In this document: in pieces, positions 8,121-16,785 of the stretch
How the letters are laid out: the number at the start of each line of letters is the position of its first letter
Position numbering within the stretch: position 1 is the stretch's first letter
Origin: Allobosea psychrotolerans
Lineage (GTDB): Bacteria; Pseudomonadota; Alphaproteobacteria; Rhizobiales; Beijerinckiaceae
Direction of reading: 5' to 3'
DNA length: 64,000 nt
Assembly: GCF_002917105.1 (NCBI RefSeq)
Contig: NZ_PQFZ01000003.1
Location: 344,520 to 408,519 of the forward strand
Notes under the pieces: model-generated
What the model saw: the letters and a program-made list of their open reading frames with translations, nothing else
What the model was told of the DNA's origin: nothing
The model's database searches: none
Position numbers and translations under genes: made by a program

Positions 8121-8888
8121 TCAGACGCGCCCGATCAGCGGATATTGCTCGGCCTCGTAGAGCTGGCCCGAGACCGGGGCGCTTTCATCGGAGAGCCAGA
8201 AGGCGGTATGGGCCGCGATCTCCTCGGGCTGCATGATCTTGCCGGTCGGGGCGAGCTTGAGCGGGACATTGTCCTGCCAGCCGGGCTTCTGACCCTCGCG
8301 CTGCTGCGTCACATCCTCATTGGCGGTGAACGTCCAGCCGACATTCAGCTGGTTCACCCGGATATGCTCGGGTCCGAGCGCATTGGCGAGGTTGCGCGTC
8401 ATCGTCATCAGCGCACCCTTCGACATCGAATAGACGGTCAGGTTGGAAAGCCCGCAATAGGCGTTGATCGAGCCGACGGTGACGATGGCGCCGCCGGATT
8501 TCTGCAGGCGGAACGCGCTGATCGCGGCCTCGGCGCAAAGCAGCGGCGCGCGGGTGTTGATTGCGAAGATGTGGTCGAAGAAGGTCGCCGTGGTCTCGCC
8601 GAGCACGCCGCGCGGATAGATGCCGGCATTGTTGACGAGTCCGTCGATGCGCCCGAAGGCCTGCACCGTGGCGTCGACCAGCGTTTGCGCAGTGGCGGGA
8701 TCGGCGAGGTCGCCGGTGGCGCCCTGCGCCGAGGCGCCGAGATGCCGGCAGGCGGCCTCGACCTCGGCCTCGTCGCGGCCATGGACGAGTACTTTTGCGC
8801 CGTCCGCCACCAATCGCTGTGCCATGGCGTAGCCGATTCCGGTCGAGGAGCCGGTGACGAGGATGGCCTTGCCTGCAAGTCCGCGCAT
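8121..8888 (-). CDS. Short-chain dehydrogenase/reductase (SDR)
   Basis: 255 residues, a classical SDR. The nucleotide site is TGSSTGIG near residues 12-19, followed by LVNNAGIY, the catalytic Ser in VTVGSIN, and YSMSKGA with the Tyr and Lys. Arg in LVHGRDEAEV after the second beta strand suggests preference for NADPH. The start MRGLAGKAILVTG gives the usual short leader; frames open further upstream only because they read through a dispersed repeat. The C-terminus has the common family ending PEEIAAHTAFWLSDESAPVSG. The substrate is unknown and no operon partner is visible. Confidence 0.9.
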   Translation of the reverse strand: MRGLAGKAILVTGSSTGIGYAMAQRLVADGAKVLVHGRDEAEVEAACRHLGASAQGATGDLADPATAQTLVDATVQAFGRIDGLVNNAGIYPRGVLGETTATFFDHIFAINTRAPLLCAEAAISAFRLQKSGGAIVTVGSINAYCGLSNLTVYSMSKGALMTMTRNLANALGPEHIRVNQLNVGWTFTANEDVTQQREGQKPGWQDNVPLKLAPTGKIMQPEEIAAHTAFWLSDESAPVSGQLYEAEQYPLIGRV

Positions 8889-8936
8889 GGTTGCGTCTCC
8901 ATTCTGGTGCGCTTTACTAGCGCGCGAAGCTCCCGC

Positions 8937-9030
8937 CGTCATGGTCGGCCTTGAGCCGGCCATCTCTGGAAGGTTGCCTCTTGCGGCGAGAGATTCTCGG
9001 GTCTGCGCTTCGCTTCGCCCGAGAATGACG
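8937..9030. repeat. Dispersed palindromic repeat, family D (CGTCATGGTCGG...CCGAGAATGACG)
   Basis: The element begins CGTCATGGTCGGCCTTGAG and ends TTCGCCCGAGAATGACG, with an internal GAGATTCTCGGG. Related copies lie at 37840-37922 and 46362-46444. It is intergenic, just upstream of the SDR gene. Confidence 0.85.
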
Positions 9031-9105
9031 CAGCAGGCCTCGCGCATCTGTGGAGAAATGCCGCAAGCGCTGGTCGGGTTGCCCTGCAGGGCTTAAGTTC
9101 CGGCC

Positions 9106-9543
9106 ATGTCGCTTCACCTGCTCAAACTCTGCGTCGGCGCCGAATCGATCAGCGATCTCGAGGAATGGATCGAGGAGCAGTCGCTGCTGCGCCGGCGGAT
9201 GGGCCGACCCGACGAACAGACCCATACCACCCGCATGGTGCCCAAGCGCGTCAGCGAGATCGTCGATGGCGGCTCGCTCTATTGGGTGATCAAGGGCCAG
9301 ATCTCGGCTCGCCAGCGGCTGACGGAGATCAGGCCCTTCACCGATGCGGACGGCATCGGCCGCTGCCATCTGGTGATGGAGCCGGTGGTGGTGCCGGTCG
9401 AGCCGCGGCCTTGCCGGCCGTTCCAGGGCTGGCGCTATCTCGCCGACAAGGACAAGCCGCGCGACATCGACGGCCGTAGCGGCGACCTCGGCGTGATGCC
9501 GGAGGCGATGCGGCGGGAGCTGGCGGAACTGGGGTTGCTGTAG
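9106..9543 (+). CDS. DUF1489-family protein
   Basis: 145 residues. It begins LHLLKLCVGAESISDLEEWI, the signature start of DUF1489, a family found almost only in alphaproteobacteria. Other conserved stretches are HTTRMVPKR, GGSLYWVIKGQI and CHLVMEPVVVPVEPRPCRPFQGWRYL. No enzyme motif is visible and the function is unknown. It is predicted to be soluble and cytoplasmic. Its end lies 12 bases from the end of the convergent zinc-ribbon gene. Confidence 0.88.
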   Translation: MSLHLLKLCVGAESISDLEEWIEEQSLLRRRMGRPDEQTHTTRMVPKRVSEIVDGGSLYWVIKGQISARQRLTEIRPFTDADGIGRCHLVMEPVVVPVEPRPCRPFQGWRYLADKDKPRDIDGRSGDLGVMPEAMRRELAELGLL

Positions 9544-9555
9544 CCGCGACCCGCC

Positions 9556-9816
9556 CTATTGCCCGAAGGAGCCCCTCACGCGTCCATGCCACTGCGAGCG
9601 CGCGATCTCGGTGAGACTCGGGTCCGAGGTCTCATAGTCGTGGTCGAGCGTCAGAAAGCTTCGCGCCGTGTCGATATTGGCCGGGTCCTGATAGCCCTGT
9701 TCGCATTCCTCGCAATGGGCGTAGATCGCAAGCGACGAGTCGTTGCGCAGGAGAATCAAACGGCCCTGCCGGCAGAGCGGGCAGGTTCCGACCCAGTGGT
9801 GAAGCCGCGCCGGCAC
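9556..9816 (-). CDS. Small zinc-ribbon protein
   Basis: 86 residues. Two cysteine pairs, CPLCRQG near residue 12 and CEECEQG near residue 35, form a probable zinc ribbon; the rest of the chain is polar (SFLTLDHDYETSDPSLTEIARSQ). The start is 6 bases after the panC stop on the same strand, so the two are probably cotranscribed. Function is unknown; a nucleic-acid or protein-binding adaptor is possible. Confidence 0.72.
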   Translation of the reverse strand: MPARLHHWVGTCPLCRQGRLILLRNDSSLAIYAHCEECEQGYQDPANIDTARSFLTLDHDYETSDPSLTEIARSQWHGRVRGSFGQ

Positions 9817-9822
9817 CGCCGG

Positions 9823-10671
9823 TCACACCGCGATATTGTCGATCAGCCGCGTTCCGCCGATTCTTGCCGCCACCAGCAGGCGGATCGGCCCGTCCGCCAG
9901 CGACGTCACGGGAGCCAGCGACTCGGCGTGGCGGGCCTCCAGATAGTCGAGCTCGAAGCCGGCCGAGATGATCTCGCCTTGCGCCTCGGTCACCGCCTTG
10001 AACAGGTCGTCGCGATTGCGCAGGCGCGCGGCTAGCTCTTGCATGACCTTGTGCAGCAGCGGCGCGAGCGCGCGATGCTCGGCCGAGAGGTAGCGGTTGC
10101 GCGAGGACATGGCGAGGCCGTCGGGCTCGCGGAAGGTCGCCAGCGGGACGATCTCGATGCCGAGGTCGAGATCGGCGGCCATCCGCGTCACCACCTTGAG
10201 CTGCTGATAATCCTTCTCGCCGAAGACGGCGCAATCGGCCTGACTCTGGGTAAAGAGTTTGCAGCAAACCGTTGCAACGCCTTCGAAATGTGTCGGCCGG
10301 AAGCGGTCGTCGAGGCCGACCGCGGCGGGGCCGAGCAGCAGGATGCGGGTGGCGAAGCCCGGCGGATACATCTCCTCGACCTGGGGGAAGAAGACTGCGT
10401 CGGCCTGAGCCTCGGCGAGCATCGCGCAGTCCTGGTCGAAGGTGCGCGGATATTTCTTGAAGTCCTCATGCGGGGCGAACTGCGTCGGGTTGACGAAGAT
10501 CGAGGTGATGACGCGCCGCGCATGGCGCTGGGCTTCCTTCACCAGGGCGATATGGCCCTGATGCAGTGCGCCCATGGTCGGCACCAGCGCGACCTTCTCG
10601 CCAGCTTCATGCCAGGCCGCGACCTTTGCCCGCATGGCGGCGACCGTCTCGAAAACCGCTATCTGCGTCAC
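9823..10671 (-). CDS. panC: Pantoate--beta-alanine ligase
   Basis: 282 residues. It joins pantoate and beta-alanine with ATP, giving pantothenate, AMP and pyrophosphate (coenzyme A route). The signature is complete: VPTMGALHQGH (nucleotide-binding HIGH-like site), SIFVNPTQF, YPRTFDQD, FRPTHFEGVATV, FGEKDYQQL and MSSRNRYL. The frame starts with GTG (10671) at TQIAVFETVAAMRAK; no ATG exists before the first conserved motif, so a GTG start is chosen. panB is not adjacent. The gene is divergent from the vWA gene at 10771 and leads into a zinc-ribbon gene. Confidence 0.95.
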   Translation of the reverse strand: MTQIAVFETVAAMRAKVAAWHEAGEKVALVPTMGALHQGHIALVKEAQRHARRVITSIFVNPTQFAPHEDFKKYPRTFDQDCAMLAEAQADAVFFPQVEEMYPPGFATRILLLGPAAVGLDDRFRPTHFEGVATVCCKLFTQSQADCAVFGEKDYQQLKVVTRMAADLDLGIEIVPLATFREPDGLAMSSRNRYLSAEHRALAPLLHKVMQELAARLRNRDDLFKAVTEAQGEIISAGFELDYLEARHAESLAPVTSLADGPIRLLVAARIGGTRLIDNIAV

Positions 10672-10770
10672 TGCGCCTGTCCTTCTGTTTTGCGGACGGG
10701 TAGCAAATGCACGGGCGATGGCCAATATCAGGTCAGGTATGATTTGCAGCGCCGTCCGACCGGGAGCGCC

Positions 10771-11517
10771 ATGAGCGACAAGACCGACCGCGCCCTGGGC
10801 AAGGCCGAAACCACCACGCCGAAGGCTGCAGGCGCCTCGACGCCGGGTGCGATCGACCGTTTCCTTGGGGCCGCCAAGCAGCTCGCGCCGCTGGCGACGG
10901 GGCAGGCGGGCCGGCTCGTCTTCGCGCTCGACGCCACGATGAGCCGCCAGCCGACCTGGGATCTCGCCTGCTCCTTGCAGGCGCGGATGTTCGAGGTCGC
11001 GGCGAAGAGCGGTGGGCTTGCGGTCCAGCTCGTCTATTTCCGCGGGCTGATGGAGTGCCGCTCGTCGGGCTGGGTCGGCGAGCCGCAGCGCCTCAACGGG
11101 CTGATGAGCCGGATCGCCTGCGAGGGCGGCCAGACGCAGATCCATCGCGTGCTCAAGCATGTCCGCAATGAGGCGAAGACCGTGCCGATCCGCGCCTTCG
11201 TCTTCGTCGGCGATGCGATGGAGGAGGATGTCGATGCGCTCGCCGCCCTCGCGGGCGAACTCGGCTTGCGCGGGATTCGCGGTTTCCTCTTCCAGGAAGG
11301 CCATGACCCCGCCGCCAGCGCAGCTTTTGCGACGATAGCGCGCCTGACCGGTGGCGCGCATGCGCGCTTCGACGTCAATGCGCCGGGCTCGCTGCTCGAC
11401 CTGCTGCGGGGAGCGGCCGCCTATGCCAGCGGCGGGCGCGAGGCGCTGCTGCGGCTCGCCGGCGGCAACGCCGCGGTCAAGGGGCTCTTGAGCGCCATGG
11501 ATGGAGGCCGAGCTTGA
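10771..11517 (+). CDS. von Willebrand factor A-like domain protein
   Basis: 248 residues. From about residue 47 it has a vWA fold: RLVFALDATMSRQPTWDLA carries the D-x-T-x-S metal-site (MIDAS) spelling, and PIRAFVFVGDAMEED supplies the later acidic strand end. No signal peptide is present, so it is cytoplasmic. vWA proteins usually hold partner proteins through a bound metal. The stop overlaps the TTG start of the J-domain gene by four bases, so the two are translationally coupled. A joint chaperone or complex-assembly role is an inference. Confidence 0.78.
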   Translation: MSDKTDRALGKAETTTPKAAGASTPGAIDRFLGAAKQLAPLATGQAGRLVFALDATMSRQPTWDLACSLQARMFEVAAKSGGLAVQLVYFRGLMECRSSGWVGEPQRLNGLMSRIACEGGQTQIHRVLKHVRNEAKTVPIRAFVFVGDAMEEDVDALAALAGELGLRGIRGFLFQEGHDPAASAAFATIARLTGGAHARFDVNAPGSLLDLLRGAAAYASGGREALLRLAGGNAAVKGLLSAMDGGRA

Positions 11518-12233
11518 GTCTGTTTTACGGCGTCGCCGTGCTGATCCTGCTCTGGTGGGTGTCGAAACTGTTCGCCGGCGCCAATCCGAAGCTCCTGGCC
11601 AAGGCCGCGAAGACCGGAGGCGGCGTGCTTTCGCTCGGCGTCGCGGCCTTGCTGATGCTGCGCGGGCGGCTCGACATGGCGCTCTTCGTCGGCGGGCTCG
11701 GCGCCTGGCTGCTCGGCTGGAGCGCCTATGGGCCGGGCGGCATGCGCTTTCCCTGGGGCGGAGGGGCTGGAACAGGCACGACGCCGGGCGCGCGCTCCAA
11801 GGTCGAATCCAGGCTGCTGCAGATGGAACTCGACCATGACAGCGGCGGCATGACCGGCAAGGTCCGCGCCGGGGCCTTCGCGGGGCGCGATCTCGATGGC
11901 TTGAGCTTGCCGGAGATCAGCGCCTTGATGCGCGAATGCCTCGCCAGCGATCCTGACGGCGCCCGCCTGCTAGAGGCATATCTCGACCGCCGGACGCCCG
12001 GCTGGCGTGAAGACGCTGATCGTCACCGCGACACGGGGCAGGGCGGCGCGGCGGGCCCGGGCGCGATGTCGCAGCAGGAGGCCTACGAGATCCTGGGGCT
12101 TCAGCCGGGGGCGAGCGAGCAGGCGATCCGCGAGGCCCATCGGAGCCTGATGAAGCGGATTCATCCGGATGCCGGCGGCAGCAGCGGCCTTGCCGCTCGC
12201 GTCAACCAGGCCAAGGACGTCCTTCTGAAGTGA
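11514..12233 (+). CDS. Membrane-anchored J-domain protein (DnaJ-like co-chaperone)
   Basis: 239 residues starting at TTG, overlapping the vWA stop (TTGA). Two hydrophobic segments lie at the N-terminus (about 4-18 and 38-75). A short J-domain lies at the very C-terminus (EAYEILGLQPGASEQAIREA, then RIHPDAGG) with the HPD triad that stimulates Hsp70 ATPase. This order, membrane anchor first and J-domain last, recalls DjlA and Pam18/Tim14. It probably recruits DnaK to the inner membrane. Operon with the vWA protein; the client is unknown. Confidence 0.82.
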   Translation: MSLFYGVAVLILLWWVSKLFAGANPKLLAKAAKTGGGVLSLGVAALLMLRGRLDMALFVGGLGAWLLGWSAYGPGGMRFPWGGGAGTGTTPGARSKVESRLLQMELDHDSGGMTGKVRAGAFAGRDLDGLSLPEISALMRECLASDPDGARLLEAYLDRRTPGWREDADRHRDTGQGGAAGPGAMSQQEAYEILGLQPGASEQAIREAHRSLMKRIHPDAGGSSGLAARVNQAKDVLLK

Positions 12234-12293
12234 GCCGAATGGCGGCAGGGTGTGGGGCTGGAACGACATCGGTCTCAGATCCTTTCCTGTCCG

Positions 12294-14021
12294 TCAGCCG
12301 CGGGTCGCGAAGCAGGCGAAACCGTCGCGCTTCAGCTTCGCGCAGGCGTTCTGGGCGTCCTTGGGGTCCTCGAAGCCGGCGAAGCGGGCGCGGAACAAGG
12401 TGGCGCCGCCCTTCTCGACCTTCTCGGTGAAGCCTGAGGCATCGGCCAGCGGGCCTGCCGCCTTGGAGCGGGCGCGGACGAGGATGTCCTTGGCCTTGGC
12501 TTCGTCATCGGTGGCGCCGAGCTGGATGATCCATTTGCCGCTGGCGACGCTCGCCACCGGGCGGGCGTCGTTCGCCTTGGTGTCGGCCGCGGCCTTGGCG
12601 ACGAGGGTGGTGGTGGCAGGTTCGGACTTCTTGTCCGCGACGGCCACGGCGACGGGCTGGCGCAGTTCGATCTTGCGCTCGGCCTGTTTCGTTTCTTGCT
12701 GCTTGATCTCCTGCGGCTTGCTCTGGGCGAGCTTGGCGAGGGCCTCTTCGTCGGGCTCGGAGACCTTGGCGATCGAGGAGGTGACGTCGACATTCGCCGG
12801 CGGGCGCAGGACCTTGGCGTCGGCCGGCTGGGAGCCGATCGACCAGCGCATCGCCGAAGGCGTCGTCGTGGCGGTCACAGCGCGCATGCCCGAAAGCTGC
12901 AGCGGCTGGGCCCCGACATTGAGCGGGCGCGGCGGCGCGATCGGCGTCGTGGTGGTGGCGGTGTAGGCGCGGGCGGCGGCGGGAAGCGGCGCTTCCTGCT
13001 GGATGCGCGGGCGCGGCACCGGCATGGGCTCGACGGCTGCGACAGCGACGGGCTGCGACGGCGCGGCAGCAACCGGCGCGGCGCGGCGCGGCGCCTCCTC
13101 CGGCTCGGGTGCTTCGGCGACCGTGGTCGAGGCGCGGCCGCTGGTGGCGGCGCGAGGCAGGTTGGCGACCACGAGGTCGGCCATGATCTTGTCGCGAGAG
13201 GCGCCGGAACGGCCGCCGAGCACGATCGAGACGATCTGGTGGCCTTCCGATTTGGCCGAGGTCATCAGGTTGAAGCCCGAGGCGCGGGTGTAGCCGGTCT
13301 TGATGCCGTCGACGCCCTCGATGCGGCCGAGCAGGCGATTATGACCCCGGATCGTGCGCTCGCCATATTGGAAGGAGCGCGTCTGGAAGAGCGGGAAATA
13401 GCGCGGGAACCGCTCCTGGATTGCACGAGCGAGGATGGTGAGGTCGCGCGCCGTGGTCAGGTTCGGCGGGGAATGCGGCAGGCCGTGCGGGTTGTAGAAG
13501 CGCGTCGAGCTCATGCCGAGCGAACGCGCCTTGCGCGTCATCATCTCGGCGAAGGCGTCCTCGGAGCCGGCAATGCTCTCGGCGACCACGACCGAGGCGT
13601 CGTTGGCCGAGAGCGTGATCATGCCCTTGATGGCGTCCTCGACCGCGATGGTGGAGCCCGGGCGCAGGCCGAGCTTGGTCGGCGGCTGGGCTGCGGCATA
13701 GGACGAGACCTTGAGCTCGGAATCCATGCTGAAGCGGCCGCGCTCCATCTGCTCGAACAGCATATAGAGCGTCATGACCTTGGTCAGGGAGGCGGGGATG
13801 CGCGGCGCATCCTCATTGACGGCGTGCAGGGTGCGGCCGCTCTTCACGTCCACGACCATGGCCGCGTAAGGCGGCGTATAGCCGCCGCCGGCGCCATGGT
13901 GGCGACGCTTGCGGGCTTCGGCCGGAGACGCGGCCATGCTGACCGCAATCGTGACGACACCGATCAGTCCGACGACCGCGCGAAGACGCGCGCGTCGGGT
14001 ACCAACGCAACAAAAAGCCAT
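12294..14021 (-). CDS. D-alanyl-D-alanine carboxypeptidase (peptidase S11) with C-terminal SPOR domain
   Basis: 575 residues. A signal sequence (about 10-36) is followed by a low-molecular-weight penicillin-binding protein domain. Its active-site boxes are SLTK (Ser78, Lys81), SAND and DGIKTGYT. It trims the terminal D-Ala from peptidoglycan stem peptides in the periplasm. A long Pro/Ala/Val-rich linker leads to a SPOR domain (GKWIIQLGATDDEAKAKDIL to the end) that binds glycan strands stripped of stem peptides and so localises to division septa. The fusion is typical of Hyphomicrobiales DacA/DacF-type enzymes. Confidence 0.93.
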   Translation of the reverse strand: MAFCCVGTRRARLRAVVGLIGVVTIAVSMAASPAEARKRRHHGAGGGYTPPYAAMVVDVKSGRTLHAVNEDAPRIPASLTKVMTLYMLFEQMERGRFSMDSELKVSSYAAAQPPTKLGLRPGSTIAVEDAIKGMITLSANDASVVVAESIAGSEDAFAEMMTRKARSLGMSSTRFYNPHGLPHSPPNLTTARDLTILARAIQERFPRYFPLFQTRSFQYGERTIRGHNRLLGRIEGVDGIKTGYTRASGFNLMTSAKSEGHQIVSIVLGGRSGASRDKIMADLVVANLPRAATSGRASTTVAEAPEPEEAPRRAAPVAAAPSQPVAVAAVEPMPVPRPRIQQEAPLPAAARAYTATTTTPIAPPRPLNVGAQPLQLSGMRAVTATTTPSAMRWSIGSQPADAKVLRPPANVDVTSSIAKVSEPDEEALAKLAQSKPQEIKQQETKQAERKIELRQPVAVAVADKKSEPATTTLVAKAAADTKANDARPVASVASGKWIIQLGATDDEAKAKDILVRARSKAAGPLADASGFTEKVEKGGATLFRARFAGFEDPKDAQNACAKLKRDGFACFATRG

Positions 14022-14184
14022 GCAACCCGCCTCAACTCAGAACTCACGTCCCGATCCCGCACCACGTCAACAAACGTGGCGATAAGGACACAGTGAGGGA
14101 GGTTAGGCGGATGCGGTTACGGAGCCGTTAAAAAGCGACGCATCTGTTTCGGGCGGTCTGCGCCTGGTGCATTGCGGTGTGTCC

Positions 14185-14213
14185 TTGACATTCATGTTGC
14201 ACTGCACAATATG
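14185..14213 (+). promoter_or_regulatory. Phasin promoter with TGC-N3-GCA palindrome in the spacer
   Basis: A perfect -35 box TTGACA lies at 14185-14190. TGCACTGCA (14198-14206) sits in the spacer, followed by a weak -10 region AATATG at 14208-14213. The TGC-N3-GCA form is like the sites described for PhaR, the repressor of phasin genes in PHA-storing bacteria. A repressor bound there would block polymerase. The assignment to PhaR is inference. Confidence 0.5.
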
Positions 14214-14320
14214 TGGACTGTCCCCGGTGGTGAACCTTTTCATCTGGCCTTGGGGCGAGAAACCTGGGTCCGCAAGGGCTCGTCAGCAGAGGCGGCACTC
14301 CTGTGCCGGAGGGAAGAAAC

Positions 14321-14662
14321 ATGATCCAGCAGTTCGAGACGATCCAGAAGGCTTCGAAAGAGAACGTCGACGCGGCCCTGAAGGCTTTCGGCGCCACTTC
14401 CAAGGGCGTGCAGACCATTGCCGTCGAGGCTTCCGACTACGCCAAGAAGTCCTTCGAGGCCGGCACCGCGACGATCGAGAAGCTCGCCGCCGTGAAGACC
14501 TTGGACAAGGCGATCGAGATCCAGACCGACTACGTCAAGACCGCTTTCGAAGGCGCCGTCGCCCAGCTGACCAAGATGGGCGAGCTCTACACCGCTCTCG
14601 CCAAGGACGCCTACAAGCCGTTCGAAGGCATCGTCGCCAAGGCCGTTCCGGCCGCCAAGTGA
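14321..14662 (+). CDS. Phasin family protein
   Basis: 113 residues, entirely helical and amphipathic, with no cysteine. It has the Phasin_2 pattern MIQQFETIQKASKENVDAAL, AVEASDYAKKSFEAGTATIE and the closing PFEGIVAKAVPAAK. Phasins coat polyhydroxyalkanoate granules and control their number and size. The ATG at 14321 follows GGAGGGAAG at ideal distance; a GTG six codons earlier is in frame but has no ribosome site. Codon use is strongly biased to preferred C/G-ending codons, as expected for an abundant protein. A strong terminator follows. Confidence 0.9.
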   Translation: MIQQFETIQKASKENVDAALKAFGATSKGVQTIAVEASDYAKKSFEAGTATIEKLAAVKTLDKAIEIQTDYVKTAFEGAVAQLTKMGELYTALAKDAYKPFEGIVAKAVPAAK

Positions 14663-14710
14663 GCTGACGCCACGCCGCCTTTGGCGGCGCAGGCTCGCTG
14701 ACGCGATATG

Positions 14711-14737
14711 AAGCCCGGCCGCGAGGCCGGGCTTTTT
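14711..14737 (+). terminator. Rho-independent terminator after the phasin gene
   Basis: AAGCCCGGCC-GCGA-GGCCGGGCTT forms a near-perfect GC-rich hairpin closed by a GCGA loop, followed by a run of five T. It lies about 50 bases after the phasin stop. Confidence 0.88.
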
Positions 14738-14765
14738 CTATGGCTCCCTCAGCCGGGTCGACGCT

Positions 14766-15647
14766 TCATTCGTGAGCTGCCGGCGCCGCTATTCCGTCCA
14801 GGGCCGTGAGCGCGTGGTCGGGCAAGACGATATCCGCTGCAGCCAGATTGTCCCGCAGATGCGCGACGGACGAGGTTCCCGGGATCAGGAGGATGTTGGG
14901 GGATCGGTGAAGCAGCCAGGCGAGCGCGACCTGCATCGGCGTGGCGCCGAGCTGCGCGGCGACATCCGACAGGATCGAGGACTGCAGTGGGTTGAAACCG
15001 CCGAGCGGGAAGAACGGCACATAGGCGAGCCCGTCGCGGGCGAGATCGTCGATCAGGGCATCATCTGCCCGGTGCGCCAGATTGTACTGGTTCTGGACGC
15101 AGACGACCTCGACCATCCTGCGCGCATCCGCGATCTGCGTCGGCGTGACATTGCTCAGCCCGATATGACGGATGAGGCCCTTGCGCTGGAGTTCGGCCAG
15201 CGTGGCGAGCGGCGCCTCCAGCGATCCTTCCGCCGGGCCGTGGACATCGAACATGGCGCGGAGGTTGACGACGTCCAAAATATCGAGGCCGAGATTGCCG
15301 AGATTATCGTGGACCGCCTGCGTCAGTTCGTCGGCCGAGAAGGCCGGAATCCAGGATGCGTCCGCACCGCGCCGGGCGCCGACCTTCGTAACGATGACAA
15401 GGTCGTCGGCATAAGGATGCAGGGCTTCGCGGATGATCCGGTTGGTGACGTGAGGGCCATAGAAGTCGGAGGTGTCGATGTGGTTCACGCCGGCTGCCAC
15501 CGCCTCACGCAGCACGGCCAGCGCCGCGTCGCGATCCCTGGGCGGGCCGAAGACGCCGGGCCCTGCGAGTTGCATGGCGCCATAGCCGAGGCGCTTTACG
15601 GGACGGTCACCGAGGACGAATGCGCCGGATGGTTCGATCGTGGACAT
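14766..15647 (-). CDS. Aldo/keto reductase
   Basis: 293 residues, a (beta/alpha)8 NADPH-dependent carbonyl reductase. The catalytic tetrad is visible as HIDTSDFYG (Asp, Tyr), VIVTKVGARR (Lys) and, less certainly, a residue near VVNLRA, where the usual His is replaced. IGLSNVTPTQI and QNQYNLAHR are the usual later motifs, and IPGTSSVAHLRDN binds the cofactor. The start MSTIEPSGAFVLG has GAGGAGATC upstream. It is divergent from a LysR regulator at 15742 that probably controls it. The natural substrate is unknown. Confidence 0.9.
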   Translation of the reverse strand: MSTIEPSGAFVLGDRPVKRLGYGAMQLAGPGVFGPPRDRDAALAVLREAVAAGVNHIDTSDFYGPHVTNRIIREALHPYADDLVIVTKVGARRGADASWIPAFSADELTQAVHDNLGNLGLDILDVVNLRAMFDVHGPAEGSLEAPLATLAELQRKGLIRHIGLSNVTPTQIADARRMVEVVCVQNQYNLAHRADDALIDDLARDGLAYVPFFPLGGFNPLQSSILSDVAAQLGATPMQVALAWLLHRSPNILLIPGTSSVAHLRDNLAAADIVLPDHALTALDGIAAPAAHE

Positions 15648-15683
15648 GGATGATCTCCTCTGGGAACGACTGTCAGCTAGCCA

Positions 15684-15713
15684 TTGCCGGTCCGCACGAT
15701 AACCGGTCATAAT
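15684..15713 (+). promoter_or_regulatory. Possible sigma-70 promoter of the LysR gene
   Basis: TTGCCG (15684-15689) and CATAAT (15708-15713) are 18 bases apart, and the LysR start is 29 bases further on. The region also reads ATAACCGGTCATAAT, which could belong to a LysR-type site. Support is only by consensus. Confidence 0.35.
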
Positions 15714-15741
15714 CGGCACGGGCTGTGCGGGATTTAAAACA

Positions 15742-16653
15742 ATGAAAGCCGATCTGAGCGACCTCAACGCCTTCGTGGCGGTCGCGCGCGCGAAGGGCTT
15801 TCGCGACGGCGCACGGGCCAGCGGCGGCAGCGCGTCGGGGCTGAGCGAAGCGGTTCGCCGGCTCGAGGCGCAGCTCGGTGTCAGGCTGCTCAACCGCACC
15901 ACACGCAGCGTGGCCGTGACCGAGGCTGGCCAACGCCTGCTCGATCGTCTCGGGCCGGCTCTCCTGGAAGTGGAGACGGCGCTCGACGTCGTGAACAGCT
16001 TTCGCGACAGGCCCGCGGGAACGCTGCGCCTGAACGTGCCGGTCAGCGCGTCGCGACTCATCCTGCCCGCCATCGTGCCGCCGTTCCTGGCCGCCTATCC
16101 GGAGATCCGGCTGGAAGTGGTCGCCGAGGAAAGTTTCGTCGATGTCCTCGCGGCCGGCTGCGATGCCGGCATCCGCTATGACGAGCGCCTGGAGCAGGAC
16201 ATGATCGCGGTGCCGATCGGTCCCCGCGTTCAGCGTTTTGCGGCTGCGGCGGCTCCGGCCTATCTCGATCGCGCCGGACGGCCGGCGCATCCCCGCGACC
16301 TGCTCGGCCATGCCTGCCTGCTCGGCCGTTTTGCCAGCGGAGCCTTGACGACGCCATGGGAGTTCGAGCGGGATGGCGAGGTCGTGCGCGTCGACCCCGC
16401 GGGCCCGCTCATCGTCAGCGTGGGAGGCGCGGTCGATCTCGCCGTTGAGGCCGCGCTCGCCGGCAGCGGGATCATCTCCCTTTTCGAGGGCTGGCTGCGT
16501 CCGCATCTCGACAGCGGCGCGCTCGAACCGGTTCTCGAATCCTGGTGGCAGAGCTTTTCGGGACCATTCCTGTATTATCCCGGCAGGCGCCTGGTTCCCG
16601 CGCCGCTGCGGGCCTTCCTCGATTTCGTCAAGGCAGGGGGCGGCCAGGCCTGA
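15742..16653 (+). CDS. LysR-family transcriptional regulator
   Basis: 303 residues. The N-terminal winged helix (DLSDLNAFVAVARAKGFRDG, then GLSEAVRRLEAQLGVRLLNR and TTRSVAVTEAGQRLL) is classic LysR. The C-terminal half is a periplasmic-binding-protein-like effector domain (GTLRLNVPVSASRLILPAIV onward). It is transcribed away from the aldo/keto reductase, the standard layout for a LysR activator of its neighbour. The effector is unknown. Confidence 0.93.
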   Translation: MKADLSDLNAFVAVARAKGFRDGARASGGSASGLSEAVRRLEAQLGVRLLNRTTRSVAVTEAGQRLLDRLGPALLEVETALDVVNSFRDRPAGTLRLNVPVSASRLILPAIVPPFLAAYPEIRLEVVAEESFVDVLAAGCDAGIRYDERLEQDMIAVPIGPRVQRFAAAAAPAYLDRAGRPAHPRDLLGHACLLGRFASGALTTPWEFERDGEVVRVDPAGPLIVSVGGAVDLAVEAALAGSGIISLFEGWLRPHLDSGALEPVLESWWQSFSGPFLYYPGRRLVPAPLRAFLDFVKAGGGQA

Positions 16654-16785
16654 CATGCGCCGCCAGGCGGCGATCTTCTTCAACGCGCCTGTCTTCTTCA
16701 AACGATTGAAAACTGAGCCGTGCAGGTGCATGTGTTGGGTATGTCGCCGCACCGGTCGCGGCGCGCCCCAGCCAGCGGTTCGCAC

